A DNA stretch of 64,000 nt from Streptomyces sp. P3 (GTDB lineage Bacteria; Actinomycetota; Actinomycetes; Streptomycetales; Streptomycetaceae): contig NZ_CP028369.1 in assembly GCF_003032475.1 (NCBI RefSeq), positions 9,238,001 through 9,302,000 on the forward strand, read 5' to 3'. The notes under the pieces are model-generated. The model did no database searches. It was not told the origin of the DNA and was given only the letters and a program-made list of their open reading frames with translations. The position numbers were made by a program, and so were the translations under genes. This document shows, one piece after another, positions 27,401 to 35,539 of the stretch (position 1 is the first letter of the stretch; the number at the start of each line of letters is the position of its first letter).

Positions 27401-28678
27401 ATGTTTGCTTGGTACCGGGACACCGACAAACCACAAAAACGAGCGTTCTGGGCCGCCTTCGGAGGCTGGACGCTCGAAGCCGCCGACGCCCAGATGTTCG
27501 GGCTCGTCCTGCCGACCCTGCTGGCCACCTGGCATCTGAGCACCGGAGCCGCCGGCACTCTCGCCTCCGTCACCCTCATCTTCACCGCGTTCGGCGGCTG
27601 GCTCGCGGGCTGGGCCTCCGACCGCTTCGGACGCGTCCGGGTGCTGCAGTGGACGATCATCGTCTACTCCACCGCCACCGTCCTCATCGGCTTCACCACC
27701 GACTACTCCCAGCTGATGGTGCTGCGCAGCATTCAGGGCTTCGGCTTCGGCGGCGAGTGGGCGGCGGGAGCTGTCCTGGTCAGCGAGTACATGGGAACCC
27801 GCAACCGCGGCCGGGCGCTGGGCACCGTACAGAGCGGGTGGGCGCTCGGCTGGGGCCTCGCCCTGGCGACGTACACCGTCCTGTTCAGCCTGATCCCGGA
27901 GGAGTGGGCCTGGCGGTCGATGTTCTGGCTTGGCGCGCTCCCGGCCGCCCTGGTCCTCGTCATCCGCCGCAAGGTCACCGACCCGCCGCTCTACCAGCAG
28001 CGCGCCGCGAAGGCCGAGAACCGCGTGTCCCTGCTGCGGATCTTCAAGCCGGACCTGCTTCGGGTCACCCTGCTCGGCGCCCTGCTGGGCCTGGGCAGCC
28101 ACGGCGGCTACTACGCACTGACCACCTTCCTGCCCACATACCTGCGGACCACCCACGGCCTGTCGGTCCTCAAGACCAGCGGATATCTGGCCGTCTTCAT
28201 CGCCGCCGCCTTCTTCGGATACCTCGCCTCGGGAACCCTGGCCGACCGCATCGGCCGCCGCAGGAACATCATGTTCTTCGCGGTGATGTGCCTGATCTCG
28301 GTCGTGACTTACCTGTTCCTGCCGATCAGCGACACCCAGATGTTCTTCCTCGGCATTCCGCTCGGCTTCTTCTCCGCTGGCATCCCCGCCGGACTCGGAT
28401 CGCTCTTCGCTGAGCTGTACCCGACCGCGATCCGCGGCACCGGGCAGGGCTTCTGCTACAACTTCGGCCGCATCGTCGCGGCGGCGTTCCCTGCACTCGT
28501 CGGTTTCCTCAGCGACAGGCTCGGAATGGGGGTCAGCATCGGCCTGTTCGCGGGCAGCGCCTACGGCATAGCCGTCCTTGCCGTCGCCCTTCTCCCCGAA
28601 ACCTCGCACAAGGAACTCGACACCCCCGCACTCCCCGCGGACGAAACGCCCGCGCCGCCGGTCGCATCAGCACGCTGA
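27401..28678 (+). CDS. MFS transporter, aromatic-acid/carboxylate type
   Basis: This 425-residue membrane protein has 12 predicted helices. The family loops GWASDRFGRVRVL (between helices 2 and 3) and GTLADRIGRRRNI (between 8 and 9) are present, as is the FAELYPTAIRGTGQG motif typical of metabolite:H+ symporters. It probably imports the compound handled by the adjacent LigI-like amidohydrolase. The gene directly follows the GntR gene. The tail of about 25 residues rich in Pro and Ala is cytoplasmic. Confidence 0.9.
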   Translation: MFAWYRDTDKPQKRAFWAAFGGWTLEAADAQMFGLVLPTLLATWHLSTGAAGTLASVTLIFTAFGGWLAGWASDRFGRVRVLQWTIIVYSTATVLIGFTTDYSQLMVLRSIQGFGFGGEWAAGAVLVSEYMGTRNRGRALGTVQSGWALGWGLALATYTVLFSLIPEEWAWRSMFWLGALPAALVLVIRRKVTDPPLYQQRAAKAENRVSLLRIFKPDLLRVTLLGALLGLGSHGGYYALTTFLPTYLRTTHGLSVLKTSGYLAVFIAAAFFGYLASGTLADRIGRRRNIMFFAVMCLISVVTYLFLPISDTQMFFLGIPLGFFSAGIPAGLGSLFAELYPTAIRGTGQGFCYNFGRIVAAAFPALVGFLSDRLGMGVSIGLFAGSAYGIAVLAVALLPETSHKELDTPALPADETPAPPVASAR

Positions 28679-28751
28679 ACCAGTCCATGGGCCGCGCCGC
28701 TCTCCAAGTCCCCCGACTCGTGCGCAGCCAGAATCCGAGGGGCATCCCCGT

Positions 28752-28835
28752 ATGACCCCCCATGTCTGGTCGCTGCTGCTCATTCTGGCGATAGAGATCA
28801 TGGCGTTGATCATTCCCCACCGGTCCAACTGGTGA
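28752..28835 (+). CDS. 27-residue hydrophobic small ORF
   Basis: MTPHVWSLLLILAIEIMALI and a short basic end form one membrane-spanning helix. Its TGA overlaps the GTG of the next small frame by four bases (GTGA). Coding status is unproven; it could be a small membrane peptide or a relic left where the MFS region meets the TetR fragment. Confidence 0.35.
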   Translation: MTPHVWSLLLILAIEIMALIIPHRSNW

Positions 28836-29029
28836 CCACGAAGGCCGCGTTGCAGCTGTTGCTTGACATCCATAGGGGCATCAAGTTCGCGGTCCGCTAT
28901 GTGGCGACCGTCCTCGTAGCGGCCATCAAGGAATGGCTGTGGCCACTCACACGGCTCGTTCCATTCAGACCAGCTAGTGCGAGTCCACACTCGGCCACCT
29001 CCTGGCCGACACCCCGCTCACCGCGATGA
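28832..29029 (+). CDS. Small amphipathic ORF running into duplicated DNA
   Basis: The GTG start overlaps the previous stop. The first 45 residues (TTKAALQLLLDIHRGIKFAV, RYVATVLVAAIKEWLWPL) look like amphipathic or membrane-active helices. From about 28987 the DNA is a copy of TetR sequence read in another frame, so the true C-terminus has been lost. I do not recognise the family. Confidence 0.35.
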   Translation: MTTKAALQLLLDIHRGIKFAVRYVATVLVAAIKEWLWPLTRLVPFRPASASPHSATSWPTPRSPR

Positions 29030-29271
29030 TTTGGTCCGAGATCAACGACGGCGCCCTCGAATTCCTTGCCCGGGCGCAGCGGGAGGGGCTCCTCGCCTCG
29101 ACCGCGGACCTTGTATGGGCACGGCGGGTCTACTACGCCCTCATCGACGAGGCCCTGCACGGGAACCGCGCGGACCAAGACCTGGACCCGGATCAGGTCC
29201 GAAAGAACGCGGACGCCCTGGCGACGCTCATCGTCGACACGCTGCTGCGCGGCGTGGGACCGCAGGGCTGA
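28987..29271 (+). pseudogene. C-terminal fragment of a TetR regulator (copy of 34841-35431)
   Basis: The frame TAMIWSEINDGALEFLARAQ to LIVDTLLRGVG differs from the last 85 or so residues of the intact TetR at only a handful of positions. The DNA match starts abruptly at CACACTCGGCCACC. No HTH is present. Confidence 0.85.
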
Positions 29272-29334
29272 ACCACACGCCGACCGGCGGACGTCGGGCG
29301 CCTGCCTCCTCTTGCCCTGGGAGTGGTCCGTCTC

Positions 29335-30130
29335 TCAAGCTGTGGTCTCGGACAGACGCAATCTATGAGGTCTTTCAGCGTTGCCGCTCCGCTCCAGAGT
29401 GAGCACGGCCGCGGAGATTGACGACATTCGATTCGGACTGCACCGGGACTTGCGGAAGATCCGCCAGGACTTCAGTCCGTGCGACGCCGCGTTCGACCGG
29501 TGCCCGTGCCGTGGCCAGCGCTCGGCTGATGGTTTGCTGGGTCGGGGTGAGGTCACGGCCCGGCAGGCGTCTGAGGGGTGTTGTCACCCATGGGCCGGCT
29601 CCCATGTAGGCGCGGTCGGCGAGGATCGGGACGCCCTGGCGTTCACAGATCCGGATGATCCTGTGGGCGCGGGCCGCAGTGAGATCGTGCGCGCGGCCGG
29701 GCATCGTCGGCGAGATCCACAGCAGCCGCCCGGCGGGGTCTGTCACCACCTACACGTTCACCCCGTGTCGGCGGTGCTTGTAGGAGTAGTCGGCCCGGCT
29801 GTCGCCGACCCGGTCGCACTCGGCAAGGGTGCCGTCGAGCAGGACGTAGTCCGGGTCCGTCTCGCGCCAAGCACGCAGCAGGCCGGGAGCCCGGTCGGCG
29901 AGCAGGTCGACGACGGCTGTCGTGTGGGCGTGGGCGGTGCCGACGGAGATACCGAACCCGGCAGCGAGCTGGGCGAGGGTGTCGTGCCGGCGCAGGTACA
30001 CCAGGCCGACCAGGGCACGCTGGTGCCGTGGGAGCTTGCAGCGGCGGTCACCCTCGCGGGTGACGATGAGCATGGTGACCCACTCGACCAGGGCGTGAGG
30101 CGGGTCGAGTGCGGCAGAATACGGAACCAA
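29335..30130 (-). pseudogene. Inactivated transposase of an IS5-like DDE family
   Basis: An N-terminal helix-turn-helix part ([20 protein letters not shown]) is followed by [14 protein letters not shown] and [12 protein letters not shown] at about 29749-29751 replaces the expected Gln before [40 protein letters not shown] and [11 protein letters not shown] follow. Shortly after VERGVA the frame shifts and continues as [14 protein letters not shown]. With one nonsense change and one frameshift the element is dead. Confidence 0.8.
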
Positions 30131-30149
30131 CGCGGCTCCTGTGCCTGTG

Positions 30150-30288
30150 GGTTGAGACTTCGAACACCTCCCTCAACGGCACGGGAGCCTCGTGCGTTGC
30201 GCAAGGGCTCACTGACACCAAGTCGCTCCGACAATCGGCCGCCGACGCGGGCATGACGATCACCACGCGAGTGGTGAAGACTGGATAG
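30150..30288 (+). pseudogene. C-terminal stub of an unknown gene cut by the dead transposase
   Basis: The frame [20 protein letters not shown], then TKSLRQSAADAGMTITTRVV and a TAG, has good codon bias, and its stop directly abuts the ATG of the next gene. Its 5' part is missing at the transposase border. I do not recognise the family. Confidence 0.4.
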
Positions 30289-30648
30289 ATGCGACCTCAC
30301 GCCCCAGGCGGACTCCTGTTCGTAGCGCTCGGTCTCATCCTTGTCGCCGCCGGCTACGTCTGGAGAGGACGTGTCCTGCGTCCCCTCTCGGCGAAACGCG
30401 CCCAGGCAGCCGTGATCCGGGATCGTTCCAGAAACCTGCTGCGCTCTGCGGACATGGCAATCGCCGGAGCGCGTCGAGGGGCCGCACACGGCGAACCGGC
30501 CATCGTCACGGTCGGAGACGTGACCAGGGTGGCGCGCCAGCAGTACGGGTACCTCTTTGTTGAGCGCGAAGAAGCAGCTGCCGCCCTCCGCCGGCGCTAT
30601 GAGGCTGCCGACTGCCGGGTGGACTGCATGACCGACGCTTTCAACTGA
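30289..30648 (+). CDS. Small single-pass membrane protein of unknown function
   Basis: The protein has 119 residues. One transmembrane helix lies near the N-terminus (GGLLFVALGLILVAAGYVW), followed by a basic cytoplasmic region with predicted helices (LSAKRAQAAVIRDRSRNLLR, EEAAAALRRRYEAADCR). It starts at the base after the stop of the preceding stub, so it was once the second gene of an operon. A hairpin at 30720-30754 follows. Confidence 0.5.
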   Translation: MRPHAPGGLLFVALGLILVAAGYVWRGRVLRPLSAKRAQAAVIRDRSRNLLRSADMAIAGARRGAAHGEPAIVTVGDVTRVARQQYGYLFVEREEAAAALRRRYEAADCRVDCMTDAFN

Positions 30649-30719
30649 CTGCCTCCCCGGCAAGTGCTTGACGCCAGAGGCGCCGGAGCTGTCACCTGAT
30701 AGGTGGTCACGCTGAAAAT

Positions 30720-30754
30720 GTTCTATGAGTGCGGCCCGGCAGAGCACATAGAAC
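30720..30754. terminator. Hairpin between convergent genes
   Basis: GTTCTATG and CATAGAAC arms, extended by GTGC/GCAC with a small bulge, lie between the small membrane protein gene and the convergent AraC gene. They could stop transcription from both sides. Confidence 0.55.
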
Positions 30755-30804
30755 GATTGCGCCGCGTGCTGGTATGGCTGTGCCACGGCCTGTGATCAGG
30801 CCGG

Positions 30805-31776
30805 TCAGGCGAATCCGTGGGCTTCGCGGTAGTCGCTGGGCGACAACGAGAACTTGCGACGGAACTCCCGTCCGAGGTGGCTCGCGTCGCAGAAGCCCCA
30901 CCGGTAGGCAATCGCGGCAACAGAGAGGTTCGTGTTCACCAGGTCACCTCTGGCCGCTGCCAGGCGATGGGCGCGGACGACCGATTGGACGGTGTCTTCG
31001 GTCGATGCGAAAGCCCGGTGGACGGTCCTCGGAGCTACGTTGTGCGCGGCAGCGAGGTCGGCGACTCTGATCGCTCCACCGGTGAGGTGGTCGACGATCC
31101 ATGCCTCCAGCTGCCGTCGGAGCAGTTGCAGGAACCCGCTGTCACCGCTGTCGGGCCGATTGCCACGGATCGCGCTGGCGATGAGGACGAGGAGGGCGTT
31201 GCGTGTGCCCTCGATCTCCGCCGCGGACATCCGCCCGACGTGACGGTCCGTGCTCATGAGAAAGTCTTGGAGGAGGCTGGCCAGCGGGCTCTGAGCGGTC
31301 TCCAGGAGCAGGCAACCGGGCAGACCGCCCCCCGTGTCGAACGAGGACAGGGCGGTCATGGGCACCCTGACCGTTCGTTTGCTCAGGTGCTCCGGGATCA
31401 CGAACCGTCCGGTGGCGCGGGTGCTCATGAGGAGAAGCGTCCCTGGCTGGAGGATGACTGTCTCGTCAGAAGTCTCGATGATCTGCCGGCCGGTGTGAGC
31501 GGTGAAGAGCACCAGCGCGTCATCGTCGTGGCGCACGAAATTGCTGCCTCGGATCCCTTCGACCTGCGGGCACACCCAGTCGGTGATGAGGAGGTCTCCA
31601 AGGTCCAGCTCCCGAACCGATCCGAAGCCCTCCAGTGGCCCTTTTGGCTGCAGGTCCATGCCGGCAAGGCGGTCACGGACGGCGAGCCTCCAGCGAAAGT
31701 CGACCTCTTCGGCTGTCAGGAGCTCAGTGGGGCTTAGGATCGATCGGGAGAGTGTCATGGTCTGCTCCGGCATCAT
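30805..31776 (-). CDS. AraC-family transcriptional regulator
   Basis: The 323-residue regulator has an N-terminal AraC-binding-like (cupin-type) domain (ALVLFTAHTGRQIIETSDET, LQPGTLLLMSTRATGRFVI). Its C-terminal AraC/XylS double HTH spans about 220-320 (RVADLAAAHNVAPRTVHRAF, LSVAAIAYRWGFCDASHLGR, EFRRKFSLSPSDYREAHGFA). Three ATGs are close together; the one at MTLSRS has the best ribosome site (GGAG six bases upstream), so the true start may be 18 bases in. No adjacent operon is clearly its target. Confidence 0.88.
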   Translation of the reverse strand: MMPEQTMTLSRSILSPTELLTAEEVDFRWRLAVRDRLAGMDLQPKGPLEGFGSVRELDLGDLLITDWVCPQVEGIRGSNFVRHDDDALVLFTAHTGRQIIETSDETVILQPGTLLLMSTRATGRFVIPEHLSKRTVRVPMTALSSFDTGGGLPGCLLLETAQSPLASLLQDFLMSTDRHVGRMSAAEIEGTRNALLVLIASAIRGNRPDSGDSGFLQLLRRQLEAWIVDHLTGGAIRVADLAAAHNVAPRTVHRAFASTEDTVQSVVRAHRLAAARGDLVNTNLSVAAIAYRWGFCDASHLGREFRRKFSLSPSDYREAHGFA

Positions 31777-32011
31777 CGACGGGCGGCTCCACGTGACCGT
31801 GGAAAGGGCGATTCGTTCTTAGCTCACCCCCACCGTCGCTCTGAACCGGTGGTGGCAAGCCTGCATGGACAAGGACCCACCCTCCGAATGCCAGGCCTGA
31901 TGACGCAGTCACCACCGGAGACACGGCATTAATCTCTACGGCCGGATTTACGAACTACCAGCAACCGCACTGAAGTACGACGAGCGCAGGCCACACTCGC
32001 GCTGGCAGCCG

Positions 32012-32528
32012 CGAGCCCACTGCGGCACGGGCCAGGGCTCTGTGAGCTGCGGCGTGGGTGGCACTGCTCCAGTTCGATCGCGCTGGAGTTGATTGCCGCG
32101 CTCACTTCTTCGCAGTCTCCAGGGTGGTCTGCTCGAAGTGGGGACCCATCGCCTCGGCCAGGGCCTGAAGGGCGGAAAGCGGGCGCACCATCACCGTGAT
32201 GTCGTCAATCTTGCCGTTCTCGTCGAAGTGAATGAAGTCGCAGCCCTGGACGTTCTTGCCCGAGACGGTGGCGGTGAAGACGAAGGCGTGGTCACGGCCG
32301 TCAGGATTGGTGATCTCGCGAGTGTAGGTGAAGTCCTTGAAGACGCCAGTCACGCTGCGCAGGATGTGATCGGTGATCGCCTTGCCCGGGTACGGCCTGA
32401 ATGCGGCCGGGCTGGTGAAGACGACGTCGTCGGCCAGCAGAGCGGTCACGGCATCCATGTCACCGCTCTCGACAGCCTTGCAGAAGGGATGCATGAACTC
32501 GCCTTTCGTAGTCAACAAGATGAATAGG
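32012..32528. repeat. 517-bp near-identical duplicate of 60872-61388
   Basis: The block covers the SnoaL-like gene and about 90 bases past its stop, in the same orientation 28,860 bp away from its partner. I count roughly a dozen base differences, clustered near the start codon. Similarity ends abruptly at both borders. Confidence 0.9.
32102..32494 (-). CDS. SnoaL-like (NTF2 fold) protein, copy A
   Basis: This 130-residue protein has the cone-shaped NTF2-like fold of SnoaL-type proteins (MHPFCKAVESGDMDAVTALL, DDVVFTSPAAFRPYPGKAI, FDENGKIDDITVMVRPLSAL). Members are polyketide cyclases, isomerases, hydratases or simple binding proteins, so the reaction is not known. The start at MHPFCK matches the family better than an in-frame ATG eight codons earlier. 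Copy B at 60962-61354 differs by three residues. It lies upstream of an acyl-CoA ligase gene only in map order; the ligase is read from its own start 1.7 kb away. Confidence 0.85.
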   Translation of the reverse strand: MHPFCKAVESGDMDAVTALLADDVVFTSPAAFRPYPGKAITDHILRSVTGVFKDFTYTREITNPDGRDHAFVFTATVSGKNVQGCDFIHFDENGKIDDITVMVRPLSALQALAEAMGPHFEQTTLETAKK

Positions 32529-32665
32529 GGTAGTTGATAATGGGACTTGCACCGCAGGCTCGACCCGATCGAGCTAATGTTCCCCGCAGTCCCGGTCGAC
32601 GCATCGCCGGCCCTGCGGCTCGAAAGCGCCGAGTGATAAGCCCCCGCATTCGGCTACCTCACAGC

Positions 32666-34228
32666 TCAGGAAAGCTCTCGTTTGAGGATCTTGCCAGTCG
32701 CGGTCATTGGCAGGGAGTCGACGAACTCCACGATCCGGGGGTACTTGTATGCAGCGAACTGCTGCTTGCCCCAGGCCACCAGCTCGTCCTCAGTAGTGCT
32801 GTCACCAGCTTGCTTGACCACGAGTGCCTTGACCTCTTCGCCCAACGAATTATGGGGCGTGCCGATGACCGCAACCAGCGAGACCGCCGGGTGTTGCATG
32901 AGCACCTCTTCGAGCTCACGCGGATAGACGTTGAAGCCACCGCGAATGACCAAGTCCTTGGATCGGTCGACGATGTAGTAGAACCCGTCCTCGTCCTTGC
33001 GGGCTAGGTCGCCGGAACGGAACCAGCCGTCACGGATGGCTTCGGCCGTGGCGTCTGGACGTTTGTAGTAGCCCTTCATGACATTGTGGCCCCTGATCGC
33101 GATCTCTCCGATCTGATCGGATGAACCGCTGAGGTCGGACCAGTCGTCGTTTATCAGCTTCATTTCCACGCCTGTGATCGGCACACCGATCGACCCGACG
33201 CGAGGTTCCTCTCCGTACCGTGCGAAGGACGCCACTGGCGAGGTCTCCGAGAGCCCATAGCCTTCGAGGATCGTGATCCCGAATCGGTCCTGAAACTGTT
33301 TGTGGATCTCGGCCGGCAGGGCCGAGCCGCCAGCCACGGCGACTCGCAGATTCGCCGCCACCCGGGCCACGTCGATCGTCTCGTCCAGTGCCGACAGAAG
33401 ACCCCAGTACATCGTCGGAACGCCGCCGAAGAAGGTCACGTTGTGGGCGAGCATGAGCTGCAACGCACCCCGCGGCTCGAATCTAGGCTGGAGGACGAGC
33501 GTACCGCCGAACGCGAGTGCACTGTTCTGAAACACCACCTGCCCGAAGGAATGGAACAGAGGTAGCACGCAGAGGTAAGTGTCTGGACGCAGGGGATCCG
33601 CTGCGAACAGGTCGCGGCCCGCGCGTGCGTTTTCGTACACGTTGCGGTGCCGGAGCTCGGCGCCTTTCGCCTGACCCGTCGTGCCAGAGGTGTAGAGGAT
33701 GACGGCGGTGTCGTCATCATCGCATTCAACCGTCTCAAAGTGTGCTGGCTGTTCGGCGACCGCCGGGCCATAGAGCTGTGATGTCACGCAGTCGGCCAAG
33801 GTTCGGCCGGTGCCAATGAGGATGAACTCGGTGCATCCGTCAGTTGCTTGGAAGCCCGCCCAGGCTGCCTCACCCATGGGAAGCTCTGGTGAGCCTTCGA
33901 ACGCGAAGTACGCCTTCACATCCGAGTCCTTGAGGTGATAGGCGATCTCGCGCGCGGTCAACAGCACGTTCAGCGGCACGACGACTGCGCCAGCCTTGAG
34001 TATGCCGAAGTAGATCGTGGTGAAGTGCGGCATGTTCGGGCAGGAGAGGGCCACCTTGTCCCCTGGCCGCACACCACGCTCGACGAGCAGGTTCGCAACT
34101 TGGTTGGCCGATGAGTCGAGAGCGGAATAGGAGATCCGCTCCTCACCGAACACGATCGCCGTACGCTCCGGATAGAGAACGGCGGAGTCCGTCAACAACG
34201 ACGAGACGTTTCGGCTCGAATTGCGCAT
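32666..34228 (-). CDS. Long-chain-type acyl-CoA ligase (AMP-binding)
   Basis: The 520-residue enzyme activates a carboxylic acid with ATP to an acyl-adenylate and then a CoA thioester. The P-loop-like YTSGTTGQAKGAELRHRN, the GYGLSETSP motif, the GEIAIRGHNVMKGYYKRP hinge region, SGDLARKDEDGFYYIVDRSK and the C-terminal Lys (TATGKILKRELS) are all in place. The ATG at MRNSS has GGAG upstream. The frame extends 63 codons further 5', but that part encodes fragments of other genes. The acid may be a fatty or hydroxy acid for the acyl-CoA dehydrogenase pathways nearby; this is inference. Confidence 0.92.
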   Translation of the reverse strand: MRNSSRNVSSLLTDSAVLYPERTAIVFGEERISYSALDSSANQVANLLVERGVRPGDKVALSCPNMPHFTTIYFGILKAGAVVVPLNVLLTAREIAYHLKDSDVKAYFAFEGSPELPMGEAAWAGFQATDGCTEFILIGTGRTLADCVTSQLYGPAVAEQPAHFETVECDDDDTAVILYTSGTTGQAKGAELRHRNVYENARAGRDLFAADPLRPDTYLCVLPLFHSFGQVVFQNSALAFGGTLVLQPRFEPRGALQLMLAHNVTFFGGVPTMYWGLLSALDETIDVARVAANLRVAVAGGSALPAEIHKQFQDRFGITILEGYGLSETSPVASFARYGEEPRVGSIGVPITGVEMKLINDDWSDLSGSSDQIGEIAIRGHNVMKGYYKRPDATAEAIRDGWFRSGDLARKDEDGFYYIVDRSKDLVIRGGFNVYPRELEEVLMQHPAVSLVAVIGTPHNSLGEEVKALVVKQAGDSTTEDELVAWGKQQFAAYKYPRIVEFVDSLPMTATGKILKRELS

Positions 34229-34236
34229 CAATACTC

Positions 34237-34545
34237 CTACACGTGATGGGTGGAGGTCTGGTGACCGCCAACGGCGGCAGCGAAGCGCTCCAGCTCGCGG
34301 GGAATGTCGCCGGCCAGTTGGTAGGTGGTCGACCCCCTCGAGGGTCGTGATCCCGCGCCCCTCGTACTGCACCGCCGACGCGAGGCGCACCTTGATCCGC
34401 TGACCGTCGGCGAGCACCGTGCAGGCACCGCACCCGCCCTGGTGCCCCTCAGGCCGAGATGCTCACGCAGCGCGTCAAGCGGGCTCACCTGCGGCGGGAC
34501 GTCTTCCTCTGCCCATGCGTTGATCCGCAGTTCGATCTCCACCGT
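34237..34545 (-). pseudogene. Mosaic relic: CoxS-like 2Fe-2S subunit N-terminus joined to an LLM oxidoreductase tail
   Basis: One frame reads VEIELRINAWAEEDVPPQVS, PLDALREHLGLRGTRAG. A shifted frame continues as GGCGACTVLADGQRIKVRLA, SAVQYEGRGITTLEGV, the N-terminal ferredoxin-like domain of CO/xanthine dehydrogenase small subunits. The part just 3' reads TYQLAGDIPRELERFAAAVG, matching the end of the LLM oxidoreductase at 45050 (MYQPAGDIRRELEAFADAVG). Two unrelated genes were therefore joined by deletion, and both are dead. Confidence 0.75.
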
Positions 34546-34700
34546 GTCTTTCCTCCGGTTCGCCCGTGAGACTCGCCCCCTCGGGGGTCGCCATCCGGCA
34601 CTTGCGGCAGGCCCAGAGGGACCCCGCCCCGCTGCCTGAGGAATCGTCAGCCGGGGAACCAACGCAAGAGAGTGGTCCATAATCTAAAACAGTAAGGTAC

Positions 34701-34730
34701 CAGGTAGTCGGCGTACCTGCATCATACCTG
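34701..34730. promoter_or_regulatory. CAGGTA/TACCTG inverted repeat upstream of a TetR gene
   Basis: CAGGTA (34701-34706) and TACCTG (34714-34719) face each other over seven bases, and another TACCTG follows at 34725-34730. The sites lie 110-140 bases before the TetR start and are candidates for autoregulation. Confidence 0.5.
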
Positions 34731-34840
34731 TGGCAGTTCTGGTTTGTCACGCAACACGTTGGTCGCAATACCTCAGAAACTGCAGCTCAGGCGTATGGTT
34801 TTGGCTGAGTCAAGGAGCAGAGAACGGAATCGGAGGAGTC

Positions 34841-35431
34841 ATGGGTCGACCGCTGCGGGCCGATGCCGAGCGGAGTGTGCGCGCGATTCTGGACGCGGCC
34901 GAGCGGGTGCTCGCCGAAGACCCCGGCGCGTCCATGGAGCAGATCGCCGAGGCAGCCGGCGTAGCCAGAACGACCGTGCACCGGCGGTTCACCAGCCGCC
35001 AGGCCCTCATCGAAGCACTCGCCGCCTCGGCGAAGCGCCAGCTCATGGAGGCCATCGAGGACGCTCACCTGGACACCGCTCCTCCGCTCGTGGCGCTGCA
35101 CCGCGTCACCGCGAACACACTGCGGATCAAGAGCGTCTGGCGGTTCACACTCGGCCACCCCCTGGCCGACACCCCGCTCACCGCAATGATCTGGTCCGAG
35201 ATCAACGACGGCGCCCTCGAATTCCTTGCCCGGGCGCAGCGCGAGGGGCTCCTCGCCCCGACCGCGGATCTTGTATGGGTACAGCGGGTCTACTACGCCC
35301 TCATCGACGAGGCCCTGCATGGGAACCGCGCGGACCAAGACCCGGACCCGGATCAGGTCCGAAAGAACGCGGACGTACTTGCCACGCTCATCGTCGACAC
35401 GCTGCTGCGCGGCGTAGGACTGCAGGGCTGA
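34841..35431 (+). CDS. TetR-family regulator
   Basis: This is a 196-residue regulator. The HTH is at about 10-60 (VRAILDAAERVLAEDPGASM, EQIAEAAGVARTTVHRRFTS). The C-terminal ligand domain follows (WRFTLGHPLADTPLTAMIWS). The start was set by GGAGGAG upstream of the ATG; the longer open frame is not coding. Its C-terminal third is duplicated at 28987-29271. The next gene, encoding the PAS-GAF-PP2C protein, begins 108 bases later on the same strand. The target operon is unclear, as the ligase gene diverges only after a relic-filled gap. Confidence 0.88.
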   Translation: MGRPLRADAERSVRAILDAAERVLAEDPGASMEQIAEAAGVARTTVHRRFTSRQALIEALAASAKRQLMEAIEDAHLDTAPPLVALHRVTANTLRIKSVWRFTLGHPLADTPLTAMIWSEINDGALEFLARAQREGLLAPTADLVWVQRVYYALIDEALHGNRADQDPDPDQVRKNADVLATLIVDTLLRGVGLQG

Positions 35432-35539
35432 ACCGCACCCCGGCCGGTGGACGCAAGGCGCCCGTCTCGTCTTGCCCTCGGCCGTTTCTGGGACGATCGT
35501 GGACAGTGCCTCGGCACAAGGTAGGAGGGCCGGTGCGCC

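Noticed and set aside
34229..34417. A 63-codon N-terminal extension of the acyl-CoA ligase
   Set aside because: The extension encodes pieces of a 2Fe-2S subunit and of other-frame DNA, while the ATG at MRNSS has a good ribosome site.
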